DNA of 64,000 bases from Epithemia pelagica (Eukaryota > Bacillariophyta > Bacillariophyceae > Surirellales > Surirellaceae), in assembly GCA_946965045.2 (NCBI GenBank), contig OX337228.1, positions 2,356,001-2,420,000 of the forward strand, given 5' to 3'. This document shows, piece after piece, positions 1-9,859 of this stretch. The position numbers and the translations under genes are program-made. Positions within the stretch are counted from its first letter, which is position 1, and every line of letters starts with the position of its first letter. The notes beneath the pieces are model-generated. The model was not told where the DNA came from and made no database searches. It worked only from the letters and a program-made list of their open reading frames with translations.

Positions 1-2025
1 GATGGTGATGCGCAAGGGCGTCCTCCACGACAAAGCTCGAAATCTGTGAAGAAAGATGATATTGTTCAACATGCAATAATACGTCTGTCGGATTCTGGTT
101 TCCGTTGTGGATCTTTTGGTCCATTTACAAGCCTGTTGGATCTTCTCGAATCTGTTTCCGAGTCATTGCCATTTGAACTTCGATTTGATCTGCCTCCTAT
201 GAACCGTGCCATCCGTGAGGAGGGATCCCAGCCATCCCCGAATGCTCTTCTTTTCCGAAGACTTACTCTTAGCCAGACGGATAGTATGGATCCTGTTCGT
301 CGAGACAATGACAATGAAGGCAATGCCGGTATTTCAAATGACAGGGTTACCCATGAGATGGAACCCTCAGAACGTAATCGATGCTTTGGATCTTTCTTAG
401 ATCTTCTCCTCCTTTCAAAAATACGGAGACAGCTGACAGGGGTTGCCATCGTTGGCTACAATGACAATGCAGCCGATGCCGAAAACCGATCAGATCGAAC
501 TCGGAACGACCAATCTCACTATTCCACCACTCAGGTAGCTTCATGGATTGTTGGACCTCTTCTCGGCTGGTGTCGGTCGTTGGAAGTGAGAGCAGTGTAT
601 GAGCTCGCTCCGAGTGTGGCTTCCTTGTGGAAAATGCTGGGAGAGAAATCGAAAGCCATGATGGACGTATTAGAGCAGTCGATTGAGATCACTCTTGGTC
701 CACATGCTGGAAACTCGTCAGATAGCGGAGACTACATCCTGCGCTCTATGATACAGCGGAACTCAGGCGTAGATTTCAGCACTTTGAGACTTGTTGATGG
801 AGGAGATTGTTCCATGGTTGTCCTCTTCAGTAAGAACGAAGCAATTCAATGGCTGGTGTCTAGCGGTACCGAATTATCTGAAGCAGATGCTTCACATCGC
901 CTTGCCAGAATGGAAAGAGAGCGAGTCATAGAACCCATCGATTTTTCACGACTGCCTTTGAAACAACGCCCTGCTGACTTGGATGAAGGTGTCCGATACC
1001 GCTTTGTTGACCCATGGGAAGTCGAAGCTGTGAACTCCCGTGAGGGCGAGACGTCGAGTGCATCCTTGGGTCGACAACATTTCTTGGGATTCAGCTTAGG
1101 AAGAATAGCTTTGGCCTGTGAGTCTGATTTCAGGATGCTTGGCGGTATTCCGCTTCTAGAGTTATGGATGAGTACCAGCGGAGGAGTCGTCCTTTCCAGA
1201 GCTCTCGCGGCGGTGCATCCTCCCTGGGAACGATCCTCTGGAGGTGATCTGCAGGTTCGAGGTGGTGTTTTGGCTGAACCGGAGCCATTCGCAAACAGTA
1301 TTCGTCAGCATTTATACAGAAACGCTTTGTTTCAACGTCTTGAGTTACCTCAACGCTTTCTGGCGTTGGTACAGGTGGAACTCTTGGATTTGAAAAATCT
1401 TACCTCACCAGGGGGTGCATTGGCGATGTCAGTGTATTCTTTGCTTCGTCTGAAACGAAGAGGCTCAAGCGGCGTTCTTTCTAACAAAACTAGAACTCTG
1501 GACACAGCATCTACGAGTCCCGTTCGTCTTGGAAAGCCAACCGGAGTTGGTCCGAACGCCCCGGCATCTTGGGGAAGCGTCGTCCGGTTCAGATATCCTT
1601 TGCCTGATGAAACTTCTGTTGATGGCACTAGTTTCGATTCTGATCGGGAGGCCCTCTTCAAAGGTCCTCCGTCTGTTTTACAGATAACTGTGTACGAAAA
1701 GAAGCTTCTTGTCGATCATGCGCTTGGCACAGCTGATGTCGACATGGATGGTCTCTTCGCTGGGGGCCAAGTAGAAGAGTGGGTACCGCTGAGATCGGAA
1801 AAACATGGAATACATTGGTTTACTCGAATCAGGTTAACGCTTCGATTTGAACTCATGTGCCTAGCATCCCGGGAATTGAAGGACTTGTCGTCCACTGCCC
1901 CTAGTGTGGGACTCCAGCGAATTGAAAACCTCTGCCAAGCGGGTGGTACTGCTGCACATGAAGACCAAAGACGCAGCATGAGTTCTCCTGACCTACTGCA
2001 GTATCTTGAAAGTATGGTCTATTAG
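1..2025 (+). CDS. C2-domain-like protein, 5' end outside window
   Basis: The reading frame is open from base 1 with no stop, and the first in-frame start-like codon is only a GTG at 46, so the gene begins upstream of the window. The visible part encodes 674 residues and ends at TAG 2023-2025. Residues about 450-620 look like a C2 fold: a strand segment LALVQVELLDLKNL, then AMSVYSLLRLKRRG, then SVVRFRYPLPDE, then LQITVYEKKLLVDHALGTA. This order matches a lipid- or calcium-binding C2 sandwich. The upstream 450 residues are not recognised; they are moderately charged and without clear motifs. No obvious intron is needed inside the visible part. The C2 call is by eye, so it could be another beta-sandwich domain. 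A role in membrane or vesicle tethering is only an inference. Confidence 0.7.
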   Translation, partial: DGDAQGRPPRQSSKSVKKDDIVQHAIIRLSDSGFRCGSFGPFTSLLDLLESVSESLPFELRFDLPPMNRAIREEGSQPSPNALLFRRLTLSQTDSMDPVRRDNDNEGNAGISNDRVTHEMEPSERNRCFGSFLDLLLLSKIRRQLTGVAIVGYNDNAADAENRSDRTRNDQSHYSTTQVASWIVGPLLGWCRSLEVRAVYELAPSVASLWKMLGEKSKAMMDVLEQSIEITLGPHAGNSSDSGDYILRSMIQRNSGVDFSTLRLVDGGDCSMVVLFSKNEAIQWLVSSGTELSEADASHRLARMERERVIEPIDFSRLPLKQRPADLDEGVRYRFVDPWEVEAVNSREGETSSASLGRQHFLGFSLGRIALACESDFRMLGGIPLLELWMSTSGGVVLSRALAAVHPPWERSSGGDLQVRGGVLAEPEPFANSIRQHLYRNALFQRLELPQRFLALVQVELLDLKNLTSPGGALAMSVYSLLRLKRRGSSGVLSNKTRTLDTASTSPVRLGKPTGVGPNAPASWGSVVRFRYPLPDETSVDGTSFDSDREALFKGPPSVLQITVYEKKLLVDHALGTADVDMDGLFAGGQVEEWVPLRSEKHGIHWFTRIRLTLRFELMCLASRELKDLSSTAPSVGLQRIENLCQAGGTAAHEDQRRSMSSPDLLQYLESMVY

Positions 2026-2397
2026 TTGTCGATGGTCGTAGTTCCTCAGCGCGACCGTACATCAAGAAATTTTGCTCGACGTCATAACGCGGTTGCTTAG
2101 AATGTATTTACTCACTGCTTGGCCTTGATTCAGCAATAGAATGTTTGCAACTGCTCAAGTATTCCATTCTTATTTTCGGTCATCGGGACCCTGTTGTCAG
2201 TTGTAATCAACCACACCAACAAACACACCACATGACACCAAGGGCCATAGCCATGGTAAGGAACGGTAGGTCTCCCGCGGACCGGCGACGTCCAGTCGCA
2301 TGTGACGTGGCGCTTCCTCTTACGGAAACCGGGTGGCATACAGACGGCAATTCATCATTCATCTCCATCCAAGGGAACAAAAACAACGCCATGAACC
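2026..2397. other. intergenic region
   Basis: This 372-bp stretch holds the 3' end of the C2-like gene and the 5' region of the methyltransferase-like gene. Small ORFs on both strands overlap one another and show no recognisable protein. I see no RNA gene. Confidence 0.5.
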
Positions 2398-4150
2398 ATG
2401 ACAGTTTACCACTGTGACGACGATGGTCCGAGTCACATGCAGCAACTGATTGGAAAGCTGGTGAGGAAGAAGAAGCGAGAAAACCGTTGGGTTCTTGCCA
2501 TTCGACCTCTACCAGTCAAAACAGAAACTGGAGGTCTTGTTCAGCCAGTGGCACAAAACATATCGATTCCCCGTGCGACTGATAACAACTCGTTACCCTA
2601 CGACTTTCTCTTTTTGTTTTCAACCCTGCGTGTCACTTATCAGGGCGGTGATGAAAAGGACACACCAGTGGCATCTCACATTGAACTGCTATGCTGTGCT
2701 CCCGATCCGACTGCAGTGGCCTTGGCTCTAGAGGGGATATCTCAAGGTGAGCGTTCATTTTCTTTCCTGGTCTTATCGTTGGAGCAACCGACACTTCCGC
2801 GCTGCTGTGACATTCAATTTCTTACAGCATTGCTCCATAGGAAGATTTCCATGGTATATCATACCTGCCCTGGAGGAAGTGGGTGACGAACACGATGAAC
2901 CAATACAGAAGGTAAATGACATACTCGAATTAAAGAACCCATCAAGACTTCGACGATTGGCCATTGCGCGCTTGGTGCGTGGATTAGAGAATGGACCGGG
3001 TGCCGCGGTGGACAAACCTGCTCGCACTCGTCCTCCATTTATTCGGCCCAATGAGTACCTGTTGATAAAAGACTTGGAGCAACTTCGTGAGCAAGGACGA
3101 GTCAGCGAACAAACTATTGACACCGAAGGAAAAGATGCTAGCAACAAGGTAGAATGGGCTTGGATGGAACCAAAACTTCTCGAAACAGGAAGCGACGAAA
3201 ATGGAACGAGTTCTAGACAACGAGGTGAATCTGTGATTTCTAACAGTGAAAAGCAGCATGTGGTTCCCTTGAACCTTCCACTCGATGCAGAACATGAACT
3301 TTCGTTTCGCGGCCGGCACACTCGGAGTGAGTATATGTTGACGAAGAAAATGCCTCAAGTTCGACGTATGGTCCAAAGAGTACGACAGCTTTTCTTTTCT
3401 CAAGAAAAGTTCCAGCAGCCTCGTCATATTGTGGATGTCGGTGGCGGACGATGCGACCTGGCCTCTGCCTTGGCACTGGGATTTCCAAACTGCATTGTTA
3501 CCGTAGTCGACAAAAACGAAACTTCTCTTATGGCTGGCAAGGAATTCTGTGAAAAGCTTGGTTGCGCTTCTCGGATGAATTTTGTGTCGGGAGACATGGG
3601 GCAGATTGTTGCGGCCATGAATCAGGACACCTCGTCTTCAAATGGGGTGTTTCCATCGTCATCAAACAGTGACCTCAATGATTTTCTTGGCTGTTTAAGC
3701 GGTATCGATACGAGATGGCCCAAAGTGGACTTGGTTGTGGCCTTGCATGCATGTGGTGACTTGTCGGACCTGGCTTTGTCGTTTGCCAACCAACTTCAAG
3801 TTCCATTTGTGGTTTGTCCATGCTGCTATACGAAACGTTACATATCAAACTTCACCCCTATCTGGGATCAGTATTGTCCATTGGCATTGCCATCCAACGA
3901 AAACAAGAATGAGGGACCAAGCTCAGGGACGGTCGACAAGGATTTGATCCCGCTAGCAGATTCCTATCGGAAATCACTTGTTCGGCTGGCTGAAATCGAC
4001 GACAACATGCATGTTAGTCGACTCGCTAGGGTTGCGATTAATTCGATGAGATTATGTGGCATGCAAGATAGTGGAGGCTATCAAGTGTCCCTGGAAGAAT
4101 ATGACATAAAGACGTCAAGGCGCAACATTGTGCTAGTGGGGTATAGATGA
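2398..4150 (+). CDS. SAM-dependent methyltransferase, METTL25/RRNAD1-like
   Basis: Two exons, 2398-2746 and 2841-4150, give 552 residues. The 94-bp intron (2747-2840) has a GTGAGC donor and a CCATAG acceptor. It is needed to join the frame ending LALEGISQ to GRFPWYIIPALEE. Using the nearer TTACAG at 2827 would keep the first frame and hit a stop at 2886. The Rossmann motif I is HIVDVGGGRCDLASALA, followed by the acidic strand end IVTVVDKNE. The family signature is LVVALHACGDLSDLAL followed by VVCPCCYTKR, as in the methyltransferase family that includes METTL25 and RRNAD1. The N-terminal 200 residues are poorly conserved and basic. Substrate is unknown. TRM13-like tRNA methyltransferases are a less likely alternative. 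Confidence 0.8.
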
Positions 4151-4297
4151 TACTTTGTACGAGTTGCGAGTAGGCATTGGCGTTCGCCTTGCATTGATTT
4201 TGGAGGATCGATTCTTCCTAGAGTACTCCTTACTCATAGTTGCTCTTGCTTCTATGCCTAGTCTAATCCGTAGGCAAAGCCAGCAAAGTTGCACTCT

Positions 4298-4319
4298 TAC
4301 TCCTACCTCCGTAGGAGTA
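4298..4319. repeat. TACTCCTAC/GTAGGAGTA hairpin
   Basis: A perfect 9-bp inverted repeat with a CTCC loop lies 130 bp upstream of the RRP41 start codon. Similar TACTCC/GGAGTA hairpins occur in other intergenic regions of this window (near 7360 and 36363). Confidence 0.6.
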
Positions 4320-4448
4320 GTAGAGCGAGAGAGGTACTCCCATAGCTCTAGCTAGAAAAGTTATCAGAGTCAGTGGGTAGTTCTTCCTTGTTGGTCGCGG
4401 ATCTTTAATTCGGTTTTCGCCAGTAGCCACACATCTTACCAATACACG

Positions 4449-5264
4449 ATGGCGGCCTCCATCCGTCGGACAGACTTGTTGTCCCTTTCGAACTTGCGCA
4501 ATGATGGACGACGACCTAACGAAATCCGAAGAATAAAGATTCAAATGGGTCCAATGTCGCAGTCCTCTTCAATGGGAGGGAGTGCCGTGTTCGAAATGGG
4601 ATTGACGGTCGTTATGGCAACCGTCCGTGGCCCCTTTGAATGTGCACGAAGATCCGATGAAATGGGGGATCGGGCAATTGTCGATGTGACTGTCAAAATG
4701 GCTCCCTTTGCTTCTTCGACTGATCGACGCTTTGTCAATCCCAACACCGATCGACGCCTCATTGAAGCTTCTCATATTATCCAACGAGTGATGGAAGCCT
4801 CAATTCTGTTACATCTCTATCAGCGATCCAGAATCGAAATCACAATTTTGATATTAGCGGACGATGGAAGCCGATTATGTGCGGCGATTAACGCGGCCAC
4901 CTTAGCGCTGCAAGATGCAGGCATTCCCATGAAAGACTTTTGCTGTGCCTGCTCGGCTGGATACGCAACCGATGGTAACACCGATACAACCTTGGTGGAT
5001 CTCAATCGGAGAGAAGAATCGGCGAATGGAGGACAACCGGCCGTGCATCTCCCATGTGCTATACTTCCACAGAGAGGGACCGTTGTATTCGCCCAATGCG
5101 AAGCACGGTTGCCGAATTACGTGGCCTTTGAACAAGTTCTTGAAGCAGCCCAGGATGGGTGTCAAGCCGTATTTACAGCCATGCAGTCAGCAGTGCGAGA
5201 GAAAGCGACATCTCTTCTCGCGACGACTAGTGGGCAAGCACAAATAGTGGAGGTGTTTGAGTAG
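4449..5264 (+). CDS. RRP41: Exosome complex subunit RRP41 (EXOSC4), RNase PH family
   Basis: A single-exon gene of 271 residues. The protein belongs to the RNase PH fold that forms the hexameric ring of the 3'-to-5' RNA exosome in nucleus and cytoplasm. Diagnostic stretches are the start RRTDLLSLSNLRNDGRRPNE, the strand GSAVFEMGLTVVMATVRGP, the helix TDRRLIEASHIIQRVMEASI and ITILILADDGSRLCAAINAA. Length is close to the usual 245-275 residues. The ATG at 4449 is the only start that precedes the conserved N-terminal motif. In fungi and animals this subunit is catalytically inert, whereas plant RRP41 keeps phosphorolytic activity; I cannot tell which applies here. The nearest alternative, another RNase PH-like subunit such as MTR3 or RRP46, fits the N-terminal motif less well. 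Confidence 0.92.
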   Translation: MAASIRRTDLLSLSNLRNDGRRPNEIRRIKIQMGPMSQSSSMGGSAVFEMGLTVVMATVRGPFECARRSDEMGDRAIVDVTVKMAPFASSTDRRFVNPNTDRRLIEASHIIQRVMEASILLHLYQRSRIEITILILADDGSRLCAAINAATLALQDAGIPMKDFCCACSAGYATDGNTDTTLVDLNRREESANGGQPAVHLPCAILPQRGTVVFAQCEARLPNYVAFEQVLEAAQDGCQAVFTAMQSAVREKATSLLATTSGQAQIVEVFE

Positions 5265-5741
5265 AAAGAGTAAGTTCATTTGTGACTTTGAGTGCTGTGG
5301 GTTGTAGTTGCGGGTGACGGTCGGTTGGGGATCATTTCATGCGAGTGAGGAAAGCTTTAAACTTTAACTTTTCAAACTTTGTCCGACCCATTCGTGGGAT
5401 GGCGACACTTCTCCTGTGGTTCTGACGCATGACTTGAAACAAACTGGTTGAACACACCCCTTGGCATGGCAATGACGAAGATTTATATCGTATTCCTTGA
5501 CAAGCGCAAGATTGCTTTGGTGGAATTTAGTCTTTGAGATCGGATGCCACACATTGTCACGCTTCTCTTGACTGTCCAGTCAATGGGATTACTGCTTCAT
5601 CTCACTCTTTCGTTGTTTTCCCTTCAGGATCATTTAAGCACGGTTGGGTCTACTTCGCGCTTAGCACGACTGCTACAGCTATTTCGTGAGAACATCTACG
5701 GTTGACTCTTGTCGAATGGTTTACTATTGGAATACAGTTAC
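5265..5741. other. convergent intergenic region
   Basis: This 477-bp region lies between the 3' ends of RRP41 (+) and RPN6 (-). It must hold both 3' UTRs. I see no coding or structural RNA signal. Confidence 0.5.
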
Positions 5742-7175
5742 CTAGATCATCATAGTGCGCAAGGCCTTACTGCGCTCGAAGAGCGAGGTGACAACCGTAT
5801 CAATATTTTGGATGACATCCAGGCCTTTTTCCATGGTTCGATCTTTGTCCATATCTTCGTACAATATGAGATGACCCTTTCCTTGATCCAATATTCCCTG
5901 GATTTTATCATCGAGAATCATTTGTGACAATTTCTTCTCGACAGTGGCCATTGGTATGTCAATAAGATGGGCCACATGTTCCAATTCCACACAGCTGTAC
6001 GGTTCCACGATACGTATCAAGTTGGACTCAAGTAGCTGTTCTTTGAGTACATGTAAATGGTGGTTCACCAATAAGTCATCTTGTAATTCGTTTGTATACT
6101 TGTCCAATACAGCTTCAAACTCTTTGAGATCGCGATTCGCCGCAGCCCCCGCAATCGCTTGCATAGCGTCTATGTCAGAGCCAGCATACTTGACACCTTG
6201 CTTTCCACTAATCATACCAGATAAGTCCACTTCTGCCTTGCTCGTTTTGATGCCCACGTTCCCAGTGGATGAGAGTTGCAGCGCCGCACGGAGTGAATCC
6301 AAAATCTTACAAAGCATCATGTACTTGAGGGCCTTGGTGGCTTGCTCAGTGGCATTCATTTGATCCAACTGTTCAAAGGCTTCCAAAAAGTATGAGTGAG
6401 CAGTGTTGTAATCCCCTTCTTCCGTATGGATTGTTCCAGACATGGTGTCGATTTCCGCCTGCAAGTTCGGAGAAACGTAAATGGCATTCGCCGCGGTTCG
6501 ACTAGCCGTCAACGCCGCCTTTGCTTTGGGGACATTCCGAAGGGCAAAATGAACTTTGGATTCCAACAAATGAGTTTCTACCAACAACTGCTTGTCGTCC
6601 AACTTTTTCAGCTCTGAGAGCAACAAGTCACACATTTCGAGGGCGGCCGTGTACTTTTCTTGTCGATACAAAATACCAGCCAACTTTGCCTCGACCCGTT
6701 GTCTCAAAAAGGATCGCTTCTCTGTGACGGTCCAGGCAATGATATTACGAGCCACCGATTCTTGCATGGTAAGTTGATCGGGTGCTGCATCGCAGACAAT
6801 GTCCAAGACCTGACGAACGACCTTTGCGGTTTTGGCTTTGGTAATTTGACTCAAAAACACCTGGCCTGTGCTGCCTGTCAAAAATGCTGCCACCGCATCG
6901 TATTGCTTGGAGGCACAATACGATCTAGTGAGATCATAAACGGCACGCTCTTTCACTTGAGTGGCTTTTGGGCCAGTCTTTTCGGTATCTTGAAGCATGT
7001 TCGCCAAGACCTTGGAGGCTTCTTCCGAAGCTCCATCTGAAGACAATTTCGAAGCTTCGTCTAAAGCTTTTTGCAGATCCGCAATATCTTCCTCCTCATC
7101 ATCTTCGTCTTCCTTATCTTCCACTACAGCTGGAGAAGGTTCATCTATTTCCATTGCGTCGCCCCCCGAAGACAT
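5742..7175 (-). CDS. RPN6: 26S proteasome regulatory subunit RPN6 (PSMD11)
   Basis: A single exon of 477 residues. The protein is a scaffold of the 19S lid, which clamps lid to base and core particle. The N-terminal 40 residues are very acidic (EDKEDEDDEEEDIADLQKAL). Helical repeats follow, then a C-terminal PCI domain (about residues 300-440). The winged-helix part carries the diagnostic stretch IRIVEPYSCVELEHVAHLI, followed by VEKKLSQMILDDKIQGILDQ. The pair EKKLSQMILD plus GILDQG separates RPN6 from the related RPN5. The end, IDTVVTSLFERSKALR, also matches the family. Length is a little above the fungal and animal proteins because of the acidic extension. The start ATG is followed directly by the acidic tail and no upstream extension is needed. 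Confidence 0.92.
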   Translation of the reverse strand: MSSGGDAMEIDEPSPAVVEDKEDEDDEEEDIADLQKALDEASKLSSDGASEEASKVLANMLQDTEKTGPKATQVKERAVYDLTRSYCASKQYDAVAAFLTGSTGQVFLSQITKAKTAKVVRQVLDIVCDAAPDQLTMQESVARNIIAWTVTEKRSFLRQRVEAKLAGILYRQEKYTAALEMCDLLLSELKKLDDKQLLVETHLLESKVHFALRNVPKAKAALTASRTAANAIYVSPNLQAEIDTMSGTIHTEEGDYNTAHSYFLEAFEQLDQMNATEQATKALKYMMLCKILDSLRAALQLSSTGNVGIKTSKAEVDLSGMISGKQGVKYAGSDIDAMQAIAGAAANRDLKEFEAVLDKYTNELQDDLLVNHHLHVLKEQLLESNLIRIVEPYSCVELEHVAHLIDIPMATVEKKLSQMILDDKIQGILDQGKGHLILYEDMDKDRTMEKGLDVIQNIDTVVTSLFERSKALRTMMI

Positions 7176-7485
7176 GATGGTAGTGTTCGGCTTTATCTGG
7201 ATAACTTAAATGTAGGAGAGGACGAGATGCAAAAGTCCAAGGATGCAATTGGAATCCGTTCGAGGCATCAAAAATGATCCGGGGCAGTGTGGGGGCAGGC
7301 AACGGTATTTGAGGGTAGAATCAGGAATGGCAAGCGCGACATACGCGGGACTATTACTACTCATCCTATCAGGAGTAGTCTCGCATAGCTTGAAAGGGTG
7401 TTTCTCAATCGTTTGGTCTAAACGCTGTTGTACAAACAAACAACAACAAATCCACTCACAAACTTGATGTGACTACCTACTACTG
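7176..7485. other. intergenic region between RPN6 and ENTH gene
   Basis: This 310-bp region holds the 5' region of RPN6 and the 3' region of the next minus-strand gene. It contains an imperfect TACTC...GAGTA inverted repeat at about 7357-7379, resembling the hairpin at 4298-4319. Confidence 0.4.
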
Positions 7486-9321
7486 CTAGTAATAAAAAGA
7501 CGTGGGCGCGGGTGGTGGCGGGGGTGGAGCCGCTGGTGCGGCTCCGACTGGTTCCAATACACCGGAACCTGGAGGCCCACCCATGACAAAGCCACCAGTG
7601 CTATCATCACTCGACTGGCGTTGCGAAAGAGCAATTGGTGTCTTCAACGGTTCGGGTGGTGGTCGAGCAGGAGCGCCAGTAACGGCAAAGCTTGTGGCAC
7701 CCAAAGTCGGAGCAGAGCCAGCGGGGGGCGGAGCCATGGGGGTCAAGGATGATGTCGAAGGTGAGGAAATAGATAGACGGTCAAGGGAATCCAATCCATT
7801 CATGTTACCAACGTTGTTGCTGTTGTGCGGAAACGAAGGTCCTCCTCCTCCCTGTTGCCATGATTGTGTGTGGCTTGGCTTGTGTTGTTGTAAACCACTC
7901 CTACTGCCGTCAAGTGGATTGAGTGAATCCAATCCATTTATGCTTCCAGCTTTGTTGTTGTTCTGTGGAAAGGAAGCGCCCCCTCCTCCTCCCATTTGCC
8001 ATGACTGTGATTGCGTGTTGCTTGGCTTGTGTTGCTGTAAACCATTGTGACTCCCGACAAGTGGATTGAGAGCATCCAACGCTGCAAATCGATCTACAGA
8101 ATGGTTCCCCGAAGAGAAGGACATGACTGCTGTGGTAACAGAAGTACCTGTAAGCGTTGTCAAACCAGTACCAACAGCATTCATGGATGGATTCATCCCA
8201 CCCGCCAGTGGAGCGGTGGTTATAGGATTCATAATGTTACCGCTGGGTACTTGCAGCAGATCTGGCGCTGGTGTTTGGTTTTGTGTCTTTGGTGCTGATG
8301 ACTGCAAATCCAAGAGATTCCCCATCATGGAGGAGCCACCAGTTGGCCCGGGATGCGACATGCCTAGCGAGAGAAGGTCATTGTTGTTGTTATTGCTGCT
8401 GGAAGAAGAGCGCATTCCCGGATATGCGGTGGTGGTCGCTCCCATCGATAAAAGATCTACTTGAGGTGGCGGCGCCGGTGTGATTGCGCCAAAGGCATTT
8501 GGTGCTTGATATTCCGAAAAGTTACTACCACCTGCGTTGTTGGAGGAGGAAGGTTCATCAGTAAATCGTTGTTTAGCAGCTTGTTCCTTCTTTTGCGCAT
8601 CCTTAATCATTTCCTCCAAGCTATGAGCAGCACCGACAACGGCCTTGCCGTCTTTGCTGTTGTATCCACTTCCAAAGGCAGAATCACTCTTGGCGAGATT
8701 GGACTTGAGTGTCACTTGTCGTTCTTGCTCCATCCGTCGTTGCAAAATGGCCAACCGTGCTTCGTCTGTGACAAAGGCGACTTGTTGTCTCGAGCCGATC
8801 GGCACAAGCGACTGTGGATCGGCATGGGTGTTTCGTTCAAACTGCAAGACTGCTGGATCGGAAAGCAAACGATGAATGGATTGAGCCACTTGTCGAGCTG
8901 GTCCGCCCTTGTCGACCGAACCACCCTTCAAACGAATAAAGAATCCCGTCGCACCAGTGGCTTCTTGGGCCATGACGGCTGTGTTGTACTTTTCCTCGAT
9001 TGTAGCGACGTAGTGTCTCAACGTCTGTGCTGGACCCAGTACTTGTTCGGCGCCGTAAAGGAGCAAATGACGCAAGACGACCAATGCCTTGTGCATGGCC
9101 AGGACGGAAACATCCAGTGGTCTCGATATCACTTGTTCCAGTATATCCAGCATACGTTCAAAAATGAGACGACCACCGGTCATGGATCGCTCGTGGTAGG
9201 TATAAGATGCTAGCTGGTTCAACTGTAGAGATGACAAAACCTGTTCATTCTCGTCGTACAACAACGCCGAAAGTTGCTTCTCCGCATCCGATTGTTCCTG
9301 AAATCCCAGTGCACTCAACAT
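7486..9321 (-). CDS. ENTH/ANTH-type clathrin adaptor (epsin-like)
   Basis: A single exon of 611 residues. Residues 1-140 form an all-helical domain like ENTH: EKQLSALLYDENEQVLSSL, later LDVSVLAMHKALVVLRHLLL and YGAEQVLGPAQTLRHYV. This matches the ENTH core in which a Lys-Ala-Leu helix packs on a hydrophobic helix. The remaining 400 residues are disordered (Gly, Ser, Asn, Gln, Pro). They carry short clathrin- or adaptor-type motifs (VDLLSMG, NDLLSLG, NLLDLQ) and two tandem copies of a unit of roughly 40 residues starting LDALNPL and LDSLNPL. The protein probably binds phosphoinositides and recruits coat proteins at endosomes or the plasma membrane. The domain call is by eye, and an ANTH or VHS assignment is possible. 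Confidence 0.75.
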   Translation of the reverse strand: MLSALGFQEQSDAEKQLSALLYDENEQVLSSLQLNQLASYTYHERSMTGGRLIFERMLDILEQVISRPLDVSVLAMHKALVVLRHLLLYGAEQVLGPAQTLRHYVATIEEKYNTAVMAQEATGATGFFIRLKGGSVDKGGPARQVAQSIHRLLSDPAVLQFERNTHADPQSLVPIGSRQQVAFVTDEARLAILQRRMEQERQVTLKSNLAKSDSAFGSGYNSKDGKAVVGAAHSLEEMIKDAQKKEQAAKQRFTDEPSSSNNAGGSNFSEYQAPNAFGAITPAPPPQVDLLSMGATTTAYPGMRSSSSSNNNNNDLLSLGMSHPGPTGGSSMMGNLLDLQSSAPKTQNQTPAPDLLQVPSGNIMNPITTAPLAGGMNPSMNAVGTGLTTLTGTSVTTAVMSFSSGNHSVDRFAALDALNPLVGSHNGLQQHKPSNTQSQSWQMGGGGGASFPQNNNKAGSINGLDSLNPLDGSRSGLQQHKPSHTQSWQQGGGGPSFPHNSNNVGNMNGLDSLDRLSISSPSTSSLTPMAPPPAGSAPTLGATSFAVTGAPARPPPEPLKTPIALSQRQSSDDSTGGFVMGGPPGSGVLEPVGAAPAAPPPPPPAPTSFYY

Positions 9322-9859
9322 TTTGCGGGAAATGCACTTTTTGTTTGCGATTGGAGCACTGCCGCCACAAGAATAGCAAAATCAATTCACCCGATAGGAA
9401 AAGGAGTCTTCCATCATGATCATGGTCATCCAAAATCTCTGTGACAAACCTGTGAGAGTTTGACCGAGCGCGCGCGGCCGCTTCCTGTCCCACGATCACG
9501 ATCACGAGTATATTCACTTCCGATATGTCTTCGACATCCCATTATTAACAAAAACTTATCCTTTTTCCGAATCAACTTCTGGAGAGTAGGATGACTTTAA
9601 ATGAGGGGATGAATTCTCCATCCCCTGGATAAGAGGGGTCATCGATTTTGTGGAGGTTGATCCGCATCACAGGGCCCCTCTTTTTCTTTTCTTGCGCAAC
9701 CAACAATGGTGGTTGCTCCTCGTGCGACCTCTCCGCCGCGGCGTGCCCCACAACGCGCCGAGATCTTTTCTCTTGTCTGGTTCGGTCTCTCGTTGTCGTG
9801 AGTGCAAAGACAAAATCGCAACAGCATTCTATTCATCATAGTCGAAGGACCTTTCTACA
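9322..9859. promoter_or_regulatory. divergent promoter region
   Basis: The 538 bp between the ENTH-type gene (-) and the SNF2-like/AP2/FHA gene (+) must contain both promoters. Short ORFs here (for example 9648-9863) have no recognisable product. No individual element can be assigned. Confidence 0.45.

Noticed and set aside
2747-2827. Shorter intron in the METTL25-like gene ending at TTACAG 2827
   Set aside because: It is 81 bp, keeps the first frame and runs into a stop at 2886. The acceptor at 2840 restores the conserved frame.
8461-9213. Plus-strand ORF of 250 codons inside the ENTH-type gene
   Set aside because: It is a shadow of the minus-strand coding sequence, with no motif and low-complexity composition.
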